NCBI RefSeq assembly: GCF_030316855.1
Contig: NZ_JASZYR010000004.1
Span: 124,001 to 188,000, forward strand
DNA: 64,000 bases
Direction: 5' to 3'
Source: Variovorax sp. J22P240
GTDB taxonomy: Bacteria; Pseudomonadota; Gammaproteobacteria; Burkholderiales; Burkholderiaceae_C
Made by a program: the position numbers and the translations under genes. Positions 7,777-16,081 of the stretch are shown piece by piece (the stretch's first letter is position 1; each line of letters starts with the position of its first letter). The notes beneath the pieces are model-generated. The model saw nothing but the letters and a program-made list of their open reading frames with translations. It had not been told where the DNA came from and ran no database searches.

Positions 7777-8484
7777 TTAAAAGCGTTCGGTGGGGGTCAG
7801 GTAGCGCCACTGGTTGGGGAGCAGGCCGGCCAGGGGGACTCGGCCTATGCGGATGCGCTTCATGGCGAGGATCTGGAGGCCGGCGTCGTCGCAGATGTGG
7901 GCGATCTGACCGGGGCGGGCGCCTTTGAGCGCGAAGCGCAGGCCGGTGTGGCCTTCGGCTTGCTGGCCGATGCTGACGCGGGCGGAAGAGCGTTCGAGGC
8001 GCGCCAGGGTTTCGGGACCGACCGGGCCGGCGACGTCGACCATGACCTCGTGTTCGAGGATGCCGGCGTCTTCCTGCAGCTTGCGCTCGACGCGCCACTC
8101 CTGGGTGAAGACGACGAGGCCGCTCGCGCCGGTTTCCAGGGGTGTCATGCAGCGCTGCGCCGCGACGTGGCGCGGCAGGAAGCGCAGGCCGGCGCGTTCG
8201 GGTTCGTGATGGTTGGCAGCCACCAGCAGGCGGTGGGCGTTGTCGGTGGGCATGCCGGCGGGCTTGTGAAGCAGCAGGGTGACGGGCACCACGGGCTGCG
8301 GCCGTGCGCCGGCTTCGATTTCGACCGACTGTTCGGGGCGCACGCGCGATTGCGGCAGCAGCGTCGGTTCGCCGTCGACGCGCACGGCGCCGTTTTCGAT
8401 CAGCAGTTCCGCCTCGCGCCGGGAACATCCGGCGAGCGCGGCGACGCGCTTGGCCAGGCGGATGCCTTCGTCGGCTTCGGTCAC
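7777..8484 (-). CDS. RsuA/RluF-like pseudouridine synthase homologue with altered catalytic motif
   Basis: The 235-residue protein has an N-terminal S4 RNA-binding domain (about 8-60, RLAKRVAALAGCSRREAELL) and an RsuA-type synthase domain (LLLHKPAGMPTDN, about 70-225). These enzymes isomerise uridine in rRNA using one invariant Asp in a RLD..TSGL motif. Here the matching segment is MTPLETGASGLVVFT, with Glu117 at the Asp position and Pro in place of Arg. It may therefore be inactive, or a divergent enzyme or RNA binder. Length is normal for the family. It stands alone beside the rnpB island and is close behind the Nudix-MBL gene, with the same direction. Confidence 0.75.
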   Translation of the reverse strand: MTEADEGIRLAKRVAALAGCSRREAELLIENGAVRVDGEPTLLPQSRVRPEQSVEIEAGARPQPVVPVTLLLHKPAGMPTDNAHRLLVAANHHEPERAGLRFLPRHVAAQRCMTPLETGASGLVVFTQEWRVERKLQEDAGILEHEVMVDVAGPVGPETLARLERSSARVSIGQQAEGHTGLRFALKGARPGQIAHICDDAGLQILAMKRIRIGRVPLAGLLPNQWRYLTPTERF

Positions 8485-8494
8485 AGGGGCATCC

Positions 8495-10180
8495 TCATGG
8501 CTGGGTCAATTGCTGGATGCGCTCGATGTGCGCCGCCAGCGAGCGAGCCGCCACGGGCCACATGCGTTCGGGGACGTCGCTGTAGGCGATGGGCAGCCAG
8601 TCCTCCGGCGTGCCCTCGGGCAGTTCGCGCATGGCGGCGGCGATCTTGGCTTCGCGCTTCAGGCGGTGCGCCTTCAGGTAGGCGATCGCAGCACGCGCCT
8701 CGCCCAGCACGTAGCCGTGGGCGGGCAGGATGAACGCGACGCCGCCCGCGGCGCAGGTGGCGTCCAGCTTGTCGAGCGAATCGAGATAGGCGTTCATGTT
8801 GCCGTCCGGCGGATCGACCACGGTCGTGCTGCCGTTGAGCACGTGGTCGCCGGAGAACAGCAGGCCGTCTTCCTCGAGAACCAGGCACAGGTGGTTGGCC
8901 GCATGGCCCGGGGTGTGCACCACGCGCAGCGTATGGGTGTGCGCCGCGGCTTCTTCCTTGGCGGCGGACGCCTGCGGGGACAGGACCAGGCGCTCGCCGT
9001 CCTTCAGCTCGCGATCGGGCGTGAACCGCGCCGTGGAGCGTGCCGTCGGCGCGGAGGCCAGCCCGAGAATGGGTGGCTGGGTCTTGCACAGCTTTTGCAA
9101 GGGCAGGGCGCCGGGCGAATGGTCAGCATGCGAATGGGTGCAGACGATCATGCGGATGTCGCCACGCGTCGTGCGCCACAGGCGGCCGATATGGTCGAAG
9201 TCGTTCGGTCCCGGATCGATGACGACGTAGCCGGTGGCGGCGTCCCCAACGATGTAGCTGTTGGTGCCGGGGCCGGTCATCGCGCTCGGGTTGGGCGCCG
9301 TCAGGCGCTGCACGTTCTTCAGCAAGGGCACGGAATGTTCGCACTGCCAGTCGAGCGCGTGCACGATCTGGCCGTCGGGGCTGACCATCGCGAGCTCGCC
9401 GTAGGGCGAGTCGGTTTCCATGTAGCGCGCTTCCTGTCCTGCGAGCATCCCGGCGCGCGGACAACTGGTCCACAACGGGCCTTCGCCGGCAGGGCGGTTG
9501 GCGCAGGCGTCGAGCACGGCGTCGACCGTCTTGTAGGCGGCCAGCCTTTCGAGCGTGCGCAGCGTCGGGTAGATCATGAAGAAGGTGCCAGCCGCGTGGC
9601 GCTCCAGCGCATCGGCGGGCCGCACCCAGCAGGGCTCGAACTGCTCGGTCTCGTCGGCCGCCGGCGTCTGGCCTTCAGGCATGCGGGCGACGAGGAAGGG
9701 CACGTCGAAGCGCTTGGGCAGGTCGCGGTCGGTGATCCAGTGCGCGAATGTGTAGACCTTGTCGGTCGACAGCAGCAGGCCGCGTTCGACGCACTGGTCG
9801 GCGAAGGCCACGGTGGTCGTGGCGGTGCTGCGGTCCATGGCGGCAACTTCCTCGGCGCTCACCGGCCGGCCGTCGGGGTGGTGGGCGAGCAGCACGCCCA
9901 GTTCCTCGAAGCTCTCGCGGACGGCGGCGATGGCCTGCGTGAGCTGCACCCGGCTCTGCGTGCGGCGGCGCGTGGCGATGGCGCGCGCGGTCGTGTCGCC
10001 TTCATCGATGCGCCCGCCAGGGAACACGTAGGCGCCTGGCGCGAAGCTTGCAGTCGATGAGCGCCGCGTCATCAATACCTCGACGCCTTCCGGCGTATCG
10101 CGCAGCAGCAATACGGTCGCGGCGGCACGCACGGGCGCCGGTTCGCGTTGGGGATGAATCAGTTGGGTGGGGCGTACCAT
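8495..10180 (-). CDS. Nudix hydrolase fused to metallo-beta-lactamase-fold hydrolase
   Basis: This is a two-domain 561-residue protein. Residues about 15-240 form a Nudix domain (RAAATVLLLRDTPEGVEVLM). Its Nudix box is split: the first half is GGRIDEGD (55-62) and the second half RESFEELG (89-96), with some 28 residues between them instead of seven, as in NUDT19-like proteins. Residues about 265-561 form a beta-lactamase-fold hydrolase with THSHADH (348-354) as zinc motif, plus GHAANHLC and FSGDHVL. Substrates are unknown; the CoA-cleaving habit of NUDT19 relatives is suggestive only. Its start faces the TctC gene in a short divergent region. Confidence 0.85.
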   Translation of the reverse strand: MVRPTQLIHPQREPAPVRAAATVLLLRDTPEGVEVLMTRRSSTASFAPGAYVFPGGRIDEGDTTARAIATRRRTQSRVQLTQAIAAVRESFEELGVLLAHHPDGRPVSAEEVAAMDRSTATTTVAFADQCVERGLLLSTDKVYTFAHWITDRDLPKRFDVPFLVARMPEGQTPAADETEQFEPCWVRPADALERHAAGTFFMIYPTLRTLERLAAYKTVDAVLDACANRPAGEGPLWTSCPRAGMLAGQEARYMETDSPYGELAMVSPDGQIVHALDWQCEHSVPLLKNVQRLTAPNPSAMTGPGTNSYIVGDAATGYVVIDPGPNDFDHIGRLWRTTRGDIRMIVCTHSHADHSPGALPLQKLCKTQPPILGLASAPTARSTARFTPDRELKDGERLVLSPQASAAKEEAAAHTHTLRVVHTPGHAANHLCLVLEEDGLLFSGDHVLNGSTTVVDPPDGNMNAYLDSLDKLDATCAAGGVAFILPAHGYVLGEARAAIAYLKAHRLKREAKIAAAMRELPEGTPEDWLPIAYSDVPERMWPVAARSLAAHIERIQQLTQP

Positions 10181-10306
10181 GGGTCGCGATTATCGGGAGT
10201 GGGGTGAAAAGTCCGCGTGCGGCGACCGTGTGCATAAGCTTCTACACGATCCTTCATGAGCAAAACGCCACAATTCCGGCCTGCTCATCCGTCTCGAAAG
10301 ACTGTC

Positions 10307-11311
10307 ATGTCCGATTCTCTCTCCAGCCGCGCGCGGCGTCTTGTCGCGCTCTCGGCCATTGCGCTGTGCGGCGCGGCGCCCCTGGCCCTTGCGCAGCCCG
10401 ATTGGCCCCAGCAGCCTGTCACCATGATCATGGGCTTCCCGGCCGGTTCCGGCGTCGACGTCGTGGCCCGTGCCATCCAGGAGCCGCTGCAGCACAAGCT
10501 CGGCCAGCCGGTCATCATCGACTACAAGTCGGGCGCGGCCGGCAACATCGCCAGCGAGTACGTGGCGCGAGCCAGGCCTGATGGCTACACGCTCGCCTTC
10601 GGCACCGCGGCCACGCACGGCAGCAATGCGGCGCTCTACAAGAAGCTGCCCTTCGACGTCGAGGCCGACTTCATCCCCGTGGCGCCCGTGCTCGACGTGT
10701 CGAACGTGCTCACCATCAACGCCGACGTGATGAACGTGAAGACGCTCAAGGAGTTCGTCGATCTGGTGAAGGCGAATCCCGGAAAGTACAACTACGCGTC
10801 CACCGGCAACGGCGCGGGCACGCACATGGCCTTTGCCGAATTCAATTCACGCCTGGGCCTGGACATGGTGCACGTGCCCTACAAGGGCGGTCCCGAGGCC
10901 ATCACCTCCGTCGTGCGTGGCGAGACCTGCTGCATCATGAACCAGGTGCAGACCGTGCTGCAGCAGTACAAGGCGGGCAAGGTGCGGCTGCTGGGCGTCA
11001 CCACGGCCCAGCCTGTGGCCGCCATCAAGGAAGTGCCGACCATCGCATCGAGTGGCATCCCGGGTACCAAGGGTTTCGACAGCTCGATCTGGTTCGGCAT
11101 CTTCGCGCCCAAGGGCACCGACCCGCGCATCGTCGACAAGCTCAACATCGCCATCAAGTCCGTGCTCGAGCAGCCCGAACTCCGCGAGAAGTTCGAAGGC
11201 CAGGGCAACACCGTGCGCATCGAGACGCCCGCGCAGTTCAAGCAGACCGTTCACGACAACCGCGTGAAATGGGCCGAGGTCGCCAAGGCCGCCAACATAA
11301 GCATCGACTGA
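10307..11311 (+). CDS. Bug/TctC-family periplasmic solute-binding protein
   Basis: This is an extracytoplasmic receptor of the tripartite tricarboxylate transporter type. The ATG at 10307 gives 334 residues with a Sec signal peptide (basic MSDSLSSRARR, hydrophobic core, cleavage near ALAQ). The mature start DWPQQPVTMIMGFPAGSGVD is the family signature, followed by VIIDYKSGAAGNIASEYVAR. A frame 17 codons longer exists but would bury the signal peptide. No tctA or tctB membrane genes are adjacent. It is thus one of the many orphan Bug receptors of Burkholderiales, with ligand unknown (carboxylates are typical). Confidence 0.88.
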   Translation: MSDSLSSRARRLVALSAIALCGAAPLALAQPDWPQQPVTMIMGFPAGSGVDVVARAIQEPLQHKLGQPVIIDYKSGAAGNIASEYVARARPDGYTLAFGTAATHGSNAALYKKLPFDVEADFIPVAPVLDVSNVLTINADVMNVKTLKEFVDLVKANPGKYNYASTGNGAGTHMAFAEFNSRLGLDMVHVPYKGGPEAITSVVRGETCCIMNQVQTVLQQYKAGKVRLLGVTTAQPVAAIKEVPTIASSGIPGTKGFDSSIWFGIFAPKGTDPRIVDKLNIAIKSVLEQPELREKFEGQGNTVRIETPAQFKQTVHDNRVKWAEVAKAANISID

Positions 11312-11329
11312 GCGAGCAGGGCCGACGGA

Positions 11330-11839
11330 TCAACTCTTGCTGTGCGACTTCTTGTAGTCCTGGATCTTTTCCTTCAACTCGGTGTACTGCTCGCAGGGTA
11401 GCCAGCACAGTTTGTCGAGCGCCTTCAGATGCTTCTCCGCGTCCTCGACGCGGCCGACCTGCAGATAGGCCTCGCCCATGTATTCGTGGGCGTCCCGGTG
11501 TTTGGGATTGAGCTGCAGCGCTCTTTCGTAGTGCTTGAAGGAGTTGTCCATGTCGCCCGTGTGGCGGTAGGCGAAGCCCAGCAGGTTCCACGCGTCCGCG
11601 TTGTTCGGATCGATCTGGATGACCAGCGTCAGGCGCCCGATGGCGTCGGTCCATTGTTCCGACTTGATCGCGGCCTGCCCGGCGACATAGTTGGGATCGA
11701 GGTTCTTCACCTCGGTCCCGCCTCCGCCGCCACCGCCCCCGCCGCCTCCACCACCCCCACCACCGCCGCCGCCCGCGGGCCAGGCAGGAAGGCTCAGGAA
11801 AACGAGGCACGCCGCCGTCGCCAATGCTCTCTTGCGCAT
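11330..11839 (-). CDS. Secreted TPR protein with a 19-Gly tract
   Basis: The 169-residue protein has a signal peptide (MRKRALATAACLVFLSLPAW, cleavage near PAWPA) and then exactly 19 consecutive glycines written with all four Gly codons. At least two or three TPR units follow (about residues 50-150: WTDAIGRLTLVIQIDPNNAD, AWNLLGFAYRHTGDMDNSFK, HYERALQLNPKH). A Lys/Ser-rich tail ends it. It is probably periplasmic, acting as a protein-interaction scaffold. The target is unknown. It converges with the TctC gene, 18 bp apart. Confidence 0.75.
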   Translation of the reverse strand: MRKRALATAACLVFLSLPAWPAGGGGGGGGGGGGGGGGGGGTEVKNLDPNYVAGQAAIKSEQWTDAIGRLTLVIQIDPNNADAWNLLGFAYRHTGDMDNSFKHYERALQLNPKHRDAHEYMGEAYLQVGRVEDAEKHLKALDKLCWLPCEQYTELKEKIQDYKKSHSKS

Positions 11840-11981
11840 GATGAGTGCTCCAGGTCGTTCCTCCCCGCCCCGCCTCGCGAATCGCTGTTGGCTTTGGCTG
11901 CATTCGAATCCTGCGGTGAACAGGTGTCAACACCCGGATGCGACATGTGACAGCGCCGCGCGCGCTCCCTAGAATGAAGCG

Positions 11982-13361
11982 ATGAGGTCCGCCAGAACAT
12001 GGTTGATGGGACTGGTCCTCCTCGCCCTCGCGGCGGGAGTGGTCCAAGCCCAAGCCGTGCCTCCCGCCGCCTCGACCGGACAACCCGGCCGCGTCGTTCT
12101 GATGGATCTCGACGGCGCCATCGGTCCGGCCTCCGTCGACTACGTGCGCCGCGGGCTCAAGCTGGCTGCGGCGGAGAACGCGCGGCTGGCCGTGATCCAG
12201 ATCGACACGCCCGGCGGGCTGGACGCCTCGATGCGCAGCATCATCAAGCACATCCTTGCCTCGCCGGTACCGGTCGCGACCTACGTCGCGCCGAACGGGG
12301 CGCGCGCCGCGAGCGCAGGGACGTACATCCTTTACGCCAGCCACATCGCCGCCATGGCACCGGCCTCCAATCTCGGCGCCGCGACACCGGTCGCCATCGG
12401 CATGCCGACACCGGCCACGCCGGCCGGCAAGCCGGAATCCTCCGGCAAGGGGCCGGATGACGCGATGACGGCCAAGCGCCTTGCCGATGCATCCGCCTAC
12501 ATCCGCAGCCTCGCGCAACTGCGCGGGCGCAATGCGGACTGGGGCGAACAGGCGGTGCGCGAATCGGTCAGCCTCTCCGCCCAGGAGGCGCTGCAGAAGA
12601 ACGTCATCACCCTCATCGCGAAGGATGTGCCCGACCTGCTGAAGCAGGTCAACGGCCGCGAAGTCCGCACCGCCGAAGGCAACATGCGGTTGGCGACACA
12701 GAACGCCGAGTTGCTGGTGGTCGAGGCCGACTGGCGCAGCCGGCTGCTGTCGGTCATCACCGAGCCGAGCCTGGCGCTGATCCTGCTGATGCTGGGCGTC
12801 TATGGCCTGCTTTTCGAGTTCTCGAATCCGGGCTTCGTGCTGCCCGGCGTGGTGGGCGCCATCTGCCTCATGCTGGCGCTCTTCGGGCTGCAGATGCTGC
12901 CGGTCAACTACGCGGGGCTGGGGCTGATCCTGCTGGGCGTGGCCTTCCTCATCGCGGAGGCGTTCCTGCCGACCTTCGGCGTGCTGGGCATCGGCGGTGT
13001 CGCGGCGTTTTCGATCGGCGCGCTGCTCCTGATCGACAACGACGTGCCGGGCTTCGGCGTGCCGCTCTGGCTCATCGGATTGCTGGCCGTCGGTTCGGCG
13101 CTATTCATCCTCGTGATCGGGGGCGTGGCGGCCAGGACGCGTCGGCGTCCGCCGGCGGTTGGAGTCTCGACATTGGTCGGTGCCACCGGCGAACTGGTGG
13201 AGTTCGCGGACGGGGAAGGCTGGGCGCAGATCCAGGGCGACTATTGGAAGGTGCGCGGCGCGGAAGGTTTGCGCCCCGGCCGGCGTATTCGCGTGACCCG
13301 CGTGCAGGGCCTGGCCTTGCAGGTGGCCGAGGACATCCAGGAGAGCCCGGCCGGAGCGTGA
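11982..13361 (+). CDS. NfeD-family membrane serine protease (ClpP class)
   Basis: The 459-residue protein has a signal peptide, then a ClpP-like domain (about 30-225). AARAASAGTYI-type sequence surrounds the putative nucleophile Ser (NGARAASAGTYILYAS) and SNLGAATP follows. Several hydrophobic helices (about 255-365) and a C-terminal OB-fold NfeD domain (about 385-455, GATGELVEFADGEGWAQIQG) complete it. Such proteases cleave stomatin-like partners, and the slipin gene starts three bases after the stop. The pair is a widespread operon linked to membrane quality control. Confidence 0.88.
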   Translation: MRSARTWLMGLVLLALAAGVVQAQAVPPAASTGQPGRVVLMDLDGAIGPASVDYVRRGLKLAAAENARLAVIQIDTPGGLDASMRSIIKHILASPVPVATYVAPNGARAASAGTYILYASHIAAMAPASNLGAATPVAIGMPTPATPAGKPESSGKGPDDAMTAKRLADASAYIRSLAQLRGRNADWGEQAVRESVSLSAQEALQKNVITLIAKDVPDLLKQVNGREVRTAEGNMRLATQNAELLVVEADWRSRLLSVITEPSLALILLMLGVYGLLFEFSNPGFVLPGVVGAICLMLALFGLQMLPVNYAGLGLILLGVAFLIAEAFLPTFGVLGIGGVAAFSIGALLLIDNDVPGFGVPLWLIGLLAVGSALFILVIGGVAARTRRRPPAVGVSTLVGATGELVEFADGEGWAQIQGDYWKVRGAEGLRPGRRIRVTRVQGLALQVAEDIQESPAGA

Positions 13362-13364
13362 CGC

Positions 13365-14150
13365 ATGTTCATCAACTTCAGCTTCGTGTTCATCGGCTTC
13401 ATCGTCTTGTTGGGCGCGATGCTCGCAGCGGCGTCGCTGCGCATCCTGCGCGAGTACGAGCGCGGCGTGGTGTTCCAGCTGGGGCGTTTCTGGAAGGTCA
13501 AGGGGCCGGGCCTGGTGATCCTGATTCCCGGCATCCAGCAGATGGTGCGCGTCGGCTTGCGCGTGATGGTGCTCGACATTCCGAGCCAGGACCTGATCAC
13601 CCGCGACAACGTGTCGGTCAAGGTGAACGCGGTGCTGTACTTCCGCGTCATCGACCCCGAGAAGGCCATCATCCAGGTCGAGAAGTATTTCGAGGCCACC
13701 AGTCAACTCGCGCAGACCACCTTGCGCGCGGTGCTCGGCAAGCACGAACTCGACGACCTGCTGGCCGAACGGGAGCGGCTCAATCTCGACATCCAGAAGA
13801 CGCTCGAGGCGCAAACCTTCGTCTGGGGCATCAAGGTGACCAACGTCGAGATCAAGCACGTGGACCTGAACGAAAACATGGTGCGCGCGATCGCGCGCCA
13901 GGCCGAGGCCGAGCGCGAGCGGCGCGCCAAGGTGATCCATGCCGAAGGCGAGCTGCAGGCCTCCGAGAAGCTGTCTGAAGCGGCCGAGATCCTGGGACGC
14001 CATCCGCAGGCGCTGCAGCTTCGTTACCTCGAAACGCTCACCGTGATCGCGGCCGACAAGAACTCGACCATCGTGTTCCCGTTGCCGGTGGACATCATCG
14101 GGCCGTTGCTGCAGGGGATGAACCGCAGGCCTGGAGGCTCTGACGCGTGA
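13365..14150 (+). CDS. Slipin (stomatin/prohibitin family) membrane protein
   Basis: The 261-residue protein has one N-terminal membrane hairpin (about 5-28) followed by [20 protein letters not shown], the classic start of the SPFH/band-7 domain (about 30-200). An Ala/Glu/Arg-rich coiled coil ([20 protein letters not shown]) and a short tail complete it. Slipins oligomerise on the inner membrane and are substrates or partners of NfeD proteases. The gene directly follows nfeD with three bases between them, so the two are surely co-transcribed. Confidence 0.92.
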   Translation: MFINFSFVFIGFIVLLGAMLAAASLRILREYERGVVFQLGRFWKVKGPGLVILIPGIQQMVRVGLRVMVLDIPSQDLITRDNVSVKVNAVLYFRVIDPEKAIIQVEKYFEATSQLAQTTLRAVLGKHELDDLLAERERLNLDIQKTLEAQTFVWGIKVTNVEIKHVDLNENMVRAIARQAEAERERRAKVIHAEGELQASEKLSEAAEILGRHPQALQLRYLETLTVIAADKNSTIVFPLPVDIIGPLLQGMNRRPGGSDA

Positions 14151-14182
14151 GGACGTGACGGGCCGGTTTTCCCACCTCGCGC

Positions 14183-15103
14183 TCAGCGCACGAACGTGTC
14201 CAGGCCCTGCACCAGCCGCTTCGCAAGGCGCGGCTGCTTGAGCTGCTCCAGCCACCAGTCCAGCGCACGGCCCTCATGGTCGCCGCGCCAGGCGACGTAG
14301 AGGAGGTTGGGCTCGCGCGGGTCGGCGGTGTTCTTCTCGACCAGTTCGCCGCGCTGCAGCAGCGAAGCGATGCGCTGCCGAGGCAGCCAGCCGACGCCGA
14401 GGCCATCGCGCTGCGCCAGGATCTTCGCGTGCATGGTCGGCACGGCCAGCGTCGCCTGGCCGCCGTGGATGCCGTAGGCACTGCCTTCGGTGCCGCGCGA
14501 TGTGTCCGCGACCACGACGGCGCGGTGGCCGGTGACGAGGTCACGGACCAGCGGCTCTTTTGCCTCGGCGAGCGGATGCCGCGGCGAAACGGCGAACACC
14601 CAATCCATGACGCCAAGCTCGAACCAGCGCAGCCCCTGGATGGCAGGCGGCTCGTTGGTGGCCCCGACGACGATGTCGGCGCGGCCGTCCCGCAGCGCCT
14701 CCCAGGTGCCTTTGAGGACTTCGTGCGTCACACGCAACGGGACGCCGGACTCCAGCGCATCGAAGGCAGCGATCACCGGGAGCAGCGACTCGAACTCGAT
14801 GATCTCGTCCGTCACGATCCACAGACGATCCTCCCAGCCACTGGCGACCTGCCGAACACGCTGAGAGAGCCGCGACACATCCAGCGCCAGTCTCGTCGAC
14901 TCCTGTGCGAGGAGTTGCCCGGCGGGTGTGAGCTGCAAGCGGTAGCGGCGGCGGTCGAACAGCAGTGCGTCGAATCTTTCCTCGAGCTGCCGGGCCGCGT
15001 GCGAGATCGTCGAAGGCGCCTTGCCCAGCCGGGCGGCTGCACGGGAGAGGCTGCCGCTTTCCCGAATGGCCTCCAGCAGTGCGAGTTCGTCATCTGACAG
15101 CAT
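14183..15103 (-). CDS. LysR-family transcriptional regulator
   Basis: The 306-residue protein has an N-terminal winged HTH (about 2-60: DDELALLEAIRESGSLSRAA, then APSTISHAARQLEERF) and a periplasmic-binding-like effector domain (about 92-295). It reads away from a short-chain dehydrogenase gene, the arrangement typical of a LysR regulator controlling its divergent neighbour as well as itself. A near-perfect palindrome in the shared intergenic region is a likely operator. The effector is unknown. Confidence 0.9.
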   Translation of the reverse strand: MLSDDELALLEAIRESGSLSRAAARLGKAPSTISHAARQLEERFDALLFDRRRYRLQLTPAGQLLAQESTRLALDVSRLSQRVRQVASGWEDRLWIVTDEIIEFESLLPVIAAFDALESGVPLRVTHEVLKGTWEALRDGRADIVVGATNEPPAIQGLRWFELGVMDWVFAVSPRHPLAEAKEPLVRDLVTGHRAVVVADTSRGTEGSAYGIHGGQATLAVPTMHAKILAQRDGLGVGWLPRQRIASLLQRGELVEKNTADPREPNLLYVAWRGDHEGRALDWWLEQLKQPRLAKRLVQGLDTFVR

Positions 15104-15154
15104 CTTCGGGTTCCTCGAACGGGTTGGGCGAGATCATGGCATGGTGGGCTCCAC

Positions 15155-15175
15155 ATGTTCGAAGCCTTCGCACAT
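15155..15175. promoter_or_regulatory. Candidate LysR operator (21-bp palindrome)
   Basis: ATGTTCGAAG C CTTCGCACAT: the arms match at nine of ten positions around a central C. The motif sits inside two direct copies of CACATGTTCG (15152-15161 and 15171-15180). It lies between the divergent lysR-type and SDR genes. Confidence 0.5.
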
Positions 15176-15264
15176 GTTCGTCGCGGCAGTGGTACGTCAA
15201 AGAGGGCCTGAAAGCGGACCATTCACATCACGGTATATCCACCGCAACCACTGGAGTTCACACC

Positions 15265-16014
15265 ATGAATCGCTTTCAAGACAAGACAGTCCTCGTCACC
15301 GGCGGCACGAGCGGCATCGGCCTCGCAGCCGCCAAGGCCTTCGCCGCCGAAGGCGCGCGGGTCATCGTCACCGGGCGCGACGCCGCGGCGCTGGAAAGGA
15401 CGCAGGCGGAACTCGGCCCTCGTGCCCTGGCCATCCGCAACGATGCGGGCGTGCCGGCATCGGCGAAGGAACTTGCGGCGGCCCTCTCCGGCCATGGCGT
15501 GAAGCTCAGCGCCGTCTTCCTCAATGCGGGCGTTGCCCGGTTCGCCGGCCTGGCGGATGTGACCGAAGCCTTCTGGGATGAGACCTTCGACATCAACGTC
15601 AAGGGCGTCTTCTTCCAGATCCAGGCGCTGACCCCGCTGCTGGACCAAGGCGCTTCCATCGTGATCAACGGCTCGATCAACGCGCACATCGGCATGCCGA
15701 ACAGCGCGGTCTACGCCGCGAGCAAGGCGGCGGTCATCTCGCTGGCGAAGACGCTCTCGGCCGAACTGCTGCCGCGGGGCGCGAGGGTCAACGTGGTGAG
15801 CCCGGGCCCGGTGCATACGCCGCTCTACGGCAAGCTGGGCCTGGACTCGGCGGCGCTGGAAGCCACCGCGGCGCAGATCCAGGCGCAAATTCCGCTGGGC
15901 CGCTTCGGCACGCCGGATGAAATCGCGTCCACCGTGCTGCATCTGTCAGCGACGGAGTCCGCCTTCATCGTCGGCACGGAGATCATCGTGGACGGCGGCA
16001 TGAGCCAGCTCTGA
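15265..16014 (+). CDS. Short-chain dehydrogenase/reductase
   Basis: The ATG at 15265 gives 249 residues with the classical SDR layout: cofactor motif TGGTSGIG near residue 12, NAG near 90, catalytic Ser in INGSINAHIG near 140, and YAASK near 153. The C-terminus shows VSPGPVHTPLY and FIVGTEIIVDGGMSQL. A longer upstream frame contains no family sequence. It is NAD(P)-dependent; the substrate is unknown. Its divergent LysR neighbour and the shared palindrome suggest inducible expression. Confidence 0.9.
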   Translation: MNRFQDKTVLVTGGTSGIGLAAAKAFAAEGARVIVTGRDAAALERTQAELGPRALAIRNDAGVPASAKELAAALSGHGVKLSAVFLNAGVARFAGLADVTEAFWDETFDINVKGVFFQIQALTPLLDQGASIVINGSINAHIGMPNSAVYAASKAAVISLAKTLSAELLPRGARVNVVSPGPVHTPLYGKLGLDSAALEATAAQIQAQIPLGRFGTPDEIASTVLHLSATESAFIVGTEIIVDGGMSQL

Positions 16015-16081
16015 TCCGCGCGGCGGCGGCGCGAGCCCGTGGCAAGATGGTCTCGTCATCGTCACTGCCCGGGCTCTTCGC

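Noticed and set aside
11709..11765. Poly-Gly tract as a possible sequencing or assembly artefact
   Set aside because: The codons are mixed (GGC, GGT, GGG, GGA) and the frame is kept into a good TPR protein, so it looks genuine.
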